DNA of 6,466 nt from Candidatus Roizmanbacteria bacterium RIFCSPHIGHO2_01_FULL_39_8 (GTDB lineage: Bacteria > Patescibacteriota > Microgenomatia > UBA1406 > GWC2-37-13), in contig MFZI01000048.1 of assembly GCA_001789355.1 (NCBI GenBank), positions 1 to 6,466 of the forward strand. Direction: 5' to 3'. Position 1 is the stretch's first letter. The number at the start of each line of letters is the position of its first letter. Of this stretch, positions 4,171-6,466 are shown one piece after another. Both the position numbers and the translations under genes were made by a program. The notes under the pieces were generated by a model. The model was not told the DNA's origin and made no database searches. It saw nothing but the letters and a program-made list of their open reading frames with translations.

Positions 4171-4737
4171 GTGAAAAAAGCTATAAAATTTCACCACAAA
4201 ATCGAATATCCGAAAAAGGCCTATATCGCATACATCCTGATTATGCGAAAACAGGGCAATTATTTCCTTCCCTTTAACGAAGTCTTCACCGATGTTGATG
4301 CGATCAAATCACCCACACTCACGTTGATAGAAAAAAGCCGGGGAGAGTCTGTCTTTATTCCGTCTGCTCCGATAATCTTCCCCATAGCTCTAGCCGAAAA
4401 AATTCCCCTTAAGAGAGACTATTGGGATGAGCCTACAACTGAACTTTCCAAAATAGAACGCGTCAATAATTTCCTCAAGCCGCTCGAGAATCACCACTTC
4501 CAAAAGCTTTTGGTAATCCCTCTGAAGAAGGAACGAGGGACCCTCCTCCAGGCGGCATTTTGTTTCAATATCAAAGCCAAAGAGGCAGAGTTATCCTTTT
4601 TTATGTCAAACAATTATCTGTCGATGGATAAGCGAGCGAGTTTCGCAGCGATCTACCATTTCGAAAACCCTTTCCGTTTCGAGCTCACAACCGGAAACAA
4701 AGTTAACATATCGGGAACATCTACAATCACTCATTGA
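4171..4737 (+). CDS. Hypothetical 188-residue protein, leaderless GTG start
   Basis: I do not recognise this protein. It looks soluble: a basic N-terminus (MKKAIKFHHKIEYPKK), a strand AYIAYILIM, NYFLPFNEVF, a hydrophobic patch VFIPSAPIIFPIALAEKIPL (61-80), a polar helix around ELSKIERVNNFLK, then LLVIPLKKERGTLLQAAFCF (113-132) and a beta-like C-terminus. The 61-80 patch has prolines and is probably not a membrane helix. GTG 4171 is chosen because an extended -10 box ends 6 bases before it and the peptide from there is continuous. The next in-frame ATG is at codon 25 and has no such signal. The TGA stop lies just before the promoter of the next gene. It contains one Cys (C131). Function cannot be inferred from its neighbours. 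Confidence 0.75.
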   Translation: MKKAIKFHHKIEYPKKAYIAYILIMRKQGNYFLPFNEVFTDVDAIKSPTLTLIEKSRGESVFIPSAPIIFPIALAEKIPLKRDYWDEPTTELSKIERVNNFLKPLENHHFQKLLVIPLKKERGTLLQAAFCFNIKAKEAELSFFMSNNYLSMDKRASFAAIYHFENPFRFELTTGNKVNISGTSTITH

Positions 4738-4765
4738 CTTCGTGTATATACCTGAAATCTTCTTC

Positions 4766-4774
4766 TGCTATAAT
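4766..4774 (+). promoter_or_regulatory. Extended -10 promoter for the one-helix membrane gene
   Basis: TGC followed by a perfect TATAAT (4769-4774), an extended -10 element, ends 14 bases before ATG 4789. No -35 box lies at 16-18 bases; TTGACT at 4734 is too far away (29-base spacer). The -10 and early leader (TATAATAGGCTGT) closely resemble those of the 95-residue gene (TATAATAGCTCTC). Confidence 0.65.
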
Positions 4775-4788
4775 AGGCTGTTATTTCT

Positions 4789-5010
4789 ATGCTAGAAGCC
4801 CCACAACTTGTAGATGTGTCTGTGTTAGCGCAAGCTGGTCAAATCACAGAACCGTATCAATATTTAATTGTAGCGGGATTGGTCTTAGGTACTGCGGCTT
4901 TTATTGCCTTTCTCATCTACAATAGAAGCAGAACGCCTTTTGAATATCCTCCTGGTTATTGGGACCAATTTTACGAAGCCCACCCGAATGCCAGACCGAA
5001 GCAAAAGTAA
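4789..5010 (+). CDS. Small single-pass membrane protein
   Basis: A 73-residue protein of no family I can name. Residues about 25-44 (YLIVAGLVLGTAAFIAFLIY) form one clear transmembrane helix. The short N-terminal part (MLEAPQLVDV...) carries acidic residues and no Arg or Lys, while the part after the helix begins NRSRTP and ends RPKQK. By the positive-inside rule the C-terminal part should be cytoplasmic and the first 24 residues outside. The C-terminal region has an aromatic-proline patch, FEYPPGYWDQFYEAHP (51-66), the likeliest interaction site. ATG 4789 follows an extended -10 box by 14 bases. The exported alpha/beta hydrolase starts 31 bases after its stop, with its own -10 box. Confidence 0.78.
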   Translation: MLEAPQLVDVSVLAQAGQITEPYQYLIVAGLVLGTAAFIAFLIYNRSRTPFEYPPGYWDQFYEAHPNARPKQK

Positions 5011-5027
5011 TACTCAGATAATCCTAG

Positions 5028-5033
5028 TATAAT
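5028..5033 (+). promoter_or_regulatory. -10 box for the alpha/beta hydrolase gene
   Basis: A perfect TATAAT ends 8 bases before GTG 5042, so the transcript should begin at or next to the start codon. No -35 box is visible at 16-18 bases and there is no TGn extension. The call rests on the exact hexamer and the spacing shared with other genes here. Confidence 0.55.
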
Positions 5034-5041
5034 ATTGTTCT

Positions 5042-6295
5042 GTGGCTCTAATTGAAAATGGATCCTATCGAATAACGCGTAGACAGTTTTTTATTCTGGC
5101 GATTATCGCCGGTCTAGGTCTGGATAATTTAAACGCACTAGCTGCTGATAATTATTATCAAGAACAAGATGTATTGATAGATCTGGCTTATCCGGAAACA
5201 GTAAGACAATCCTTTGAAAGTAGGGCAAGAAACTGGAGTAATTGGTTCCAATATTCCGCAAATTCTCTTGGAGTAAAACTACCATCCTTAGATTCTTTCA
5301 ATACGAGCCAGTTCAATCATGACTCTATTATCCAATCTGTTTCTCCTCGTTCTCATATGGTTTTCGTTCCTGGAGCTGGTTGCGAAGAACTGTGGGACTG
5401 GGTAGAAAGAGACTACTTGCCTTGGATGGCTGCTTTTGAAAGTGTACGAACAGGAAAAAAGTATGAAGAAACATACGATCAAAAGAAAAAATATGTTGAT
5501 GCTATCGAGATAGAGAAAACTGCCGGCCTGGCAAGAAAACAGCAGTTAAGACAATATTTTCAAACGATGATGCCGAACAATACCCCCGTATTGCCTTGGG
5601 GATTTGTGACTTCGGGGAGAGATGAGAATGGAGCGCTCCCTCCCGAGAGACCCGAGGATATGGTGGTTTTTATCGCCGAGTATATGAAGTGGATACTGCA
5701 AAATGCTCCGGATACCGAGTTTATTCTCTGGGGTCATAGTCTAGGAGCAAATACACTCCATAGTTTGCTTCGTCTTTTTCAGGGCGGAATTTTTTCAGAT
5801 CTCGCCCAACATACTTCCCATACCATCTTGCATTCGCAAGCTTTAAATGATCTAACCAATCAACTTTTATATAACCTTGGCCAAGGTCCTCTTGGACTTT
5901 TACGCTTTCTTCATCCATCCTCAGACCTGAATATGAGTACGGGATTAAACAATGCAGTAAATATAGGATCTATTCTTCTTAATGCGGCAAGTAATCCGGC
6001 ATATTTCGGTCAGTTAAATCCTTCATTACTGAAAGAAAAATATCATATCGGCGTTACCTCAATTTATAGTCCTCAAGATCCTGCATCTACCGGAGTTCCC
6101 GGAGCACATAAGATTTCTATTGACTACTTTGATGATGGAAGTGTCGTGAGTGTTCAAAGAGGAATCGTCCCAAAACCTAGCAAACTATTTACCGTACCCC
6201 GCAGCTTTTCTAACCTGTGGAATACGTTAGATTCCCCCTATCACAAGCCTTCACCTTCTGCAATCAAAGATCTTTTTGGGTTAGCTGTAGTTTAG
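5042..6295 (+). CDS. Exported alpha/beta hydrolase (lipase-like) with Tat-like signal
   Basis: 417 residues. The N-terminus has a twin-arginine motif (TRRQFFI, R13-R14), a hydrophobic core (FFILAIIAGLGL) and an AxA site (NALA|A, cut after about A34), so Tat export is likely. The mature part has an alpha/beta hydrolase core: strand MVFVPGAG (106-113, probable oxyanion loop), then FILWGHSLGA (227-236) with nucleophile S233 in the GxSxG elbow. Strand GVTSIYSPQD puts D346 at the usual acid position, and H401 (SPYHKPS) is the likeliest catalytic His; H356 is an alternative. The Ser is clear; the Asp and His are inferred. A charged segment at 130-175 (KKYEETYDQKKKY...) looks like an inserted cap or lid. 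Substrate is unknown; an esterase or lipase is likeliest. GTG 5042 lies 8 bases after TATAAT; starting there keeps the whole signal peptide. Confidence 0.85.
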   Translation: MALIENGSYRITRRQFFILAIIAGLGLDNLNALAADNYYQEQDVLIDLAYPETVRQSFESRARNWSNWFQYSANSLGVKLPSLDSFNTSQFNHDSIIQSVSPRSHMVFVPGAGCEELWDWVERDYLPWMAAFESVRTGKKYEETYDQKKKYVDAIEIEKTAGLARKQQLRQYFQTMMPNNTPVLPWGFVTSGRDENGALPPERPEDMVVFIAEYMKWILQNAPDTEFILWGHSLGANTLHSLLRLFQGGIFSDLAQHTSHTILHSQALNDLTNQLLYNLGQGPLGLLRFLHPSSDLNMSTGLNNAVNIGSILLNAASNPAYFGQLNPSLLKEKYHIGVTSIYSPQDPASTGVPGAHKISIDYFDDGSVVSVQRGIVPKPSKLFTVPRSFSNLWNTLDSPYHKPSPSAIKDLFGLAVV

Positions 6296-6328
6296 ATTGA
6301 GTATAATAAGTTGACTAAAGATACAAGG

Positions 6329-6349
6329 GCACCTCTGAGGTGCACTTTT
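6329..6349 (+). terminator. Rho-independent terminator after the hydrolase gene
   Basis: Stem GCACCT-CTG-AGGTGC (6329-6343) is six perfect pairs with a three-base loop, followed by AC and then TTTT and more T-rich DNA. It lies 33 bases after the hydrolase stop. Read from the other strand the stem is the same but the trailing tract (CCTTGTATCTTT) is weaker, so it may also partly stop the convergent gene. Confidence 0.7.
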
Positions 6350-6357
6350 CGCTTATT

Positions 6358-6466
6358 TTATTTCTTTTCGAGGAGTTTTTTAAGAGGGCCCAGATAATAG
6401 TCTTTCCACCCATCACTAATACCTTTGAATTCTTTATCGGGTACGTCTTCATGGAGGAGAGAAACG
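6358..6466 (-). CDS. AHSA1/SRPBCC-type protein, C-terminal fragment
   Basis: The gene runs in from the right edge on the - strand; 35 complete codons and a TAA stop (6360-6358) are visible. The translation includes LLHEDVPDKEF, then ISDGWKDYYLGPLKKLLEK. This is the typical end of SRPBCC proteins of the AHSA1 (activator of Hsp90 ATPase homologue 1-like) group: a last strand, 'HxxVPD', then a long helix with the conserved GW and Y that closes the helix-grip cavity. Such proteins bind hydrophobic ligands; many bacterial members are uncharacterised. It converges on the hydrolase gene, with the terminator between them. The start and most of the domain lie outside the window. The family call rests on a short but characteristic segment. 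Confidence 0.68.
   Translation of the reverse strand, partial: VSLLHEDVPDKEFKGISDGWKDYYLGPLKKLLEKK

Noticed and set aside
4734..4774. TTGACT (4734-4739) as the -35 box for TATAAT at 4769
   Set aside because: The spacer would be 29 bases, far outside 16-18; the TGC extension explains promoter function better.
4734..4925. 63-residue + strand frame beginning at 4734
   Set aside because: It runs through the -10 box and overlaps the one-helix membrane gene in another frame; its translation is Cys/Ser-rich and shadow-like.
5721..5918. 65-residue - strand frame inside the hydrolase gene, with others at 5103-5285, 5288-5482 and 5546-5737
   Set aside because: All lie antisense to the alpha/beta hydrolase, which has clear motifs; none has a promoter or recognisable domain.
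6302..6307. TATAAT just after the hydrolase stop as a promoter for a small RNA ending at the terminator
   Set aside because: No -35 box is present and the product would be only about 35 bases long.
1..6466. tRNA, rRNA, CRISPR array or insertion sequence
   Set aside because: No cloverleaf-like arms, no regularly spaced direct repeats, and no transposase or flanking inverted repeats were seen when reading both strands.

Overview
This window looks like bacterial chromosome, moderately AT-rich, read with the standard bacterial code: several genes end in TGA, so TGA is not reassigned. The genes are small, most match no family I can name, and almost none has a Shine-Dalgarno site. Instead, a -10 box often sits 6-14 bases before the start codon. 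This mix would fit a candidate-phyla (Patescibacteria-type) genome, but that is an inference from style; no taxonomic marker gene is present.

Left part (1-1823, all + strand, tightly packed). It holds the C-terminal end of a RadC/JAB-domain protein, then a MazG-like nucleotide pyrophosphohydrolase (one base after the radC stop). Next is a protein with an N-terminal EVE-like (PUA fold) domain and a C-terminal PD-(D/E)XK nuclease domain, whose start overlaps the previous stop. A 59-residue free-standing FtsK-gamma-like winged helix closes the run. The EVE-nuclease frame is cut by one in-frame TAA (1453-1455). The same frame then continues with plausible nuclease-domain sequence to 1635. The MazG-like and EVE-nuclease genes are visibly AT-richer than radC and the FtsK-gamma gene. 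This suggests an inserted, possibly defence-related pair that may be decaying or expressed by readthrough.

Middle (1824-3218). A leaderless 95-residue cysteine-containing protein has a near-consensus promoter. It faces a 240-residue unrecognised protein on the - strand, with a hairpin-forming gap between them. That gene in turn diverges from a DUF167/YggU-family protein across a 62-base promoter region.

Right part (3219-6466). Five + strand genes follow, each with its own candidate -10 box: two unrecognised soluble proteins (151 and 188 residues), a zinc-ribbon membrane protein, a one-helix membrane protein, and a 417-residue exported alpha/beta hydrolase with a Tat-like signal. A rho-independent terminator separates the hydrolase from the C-terminal end of an AHSA1/SRPBCC-type protein on the - strand. 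No tRNA, rRNA, CRISPR array or insertion sequence was seen.
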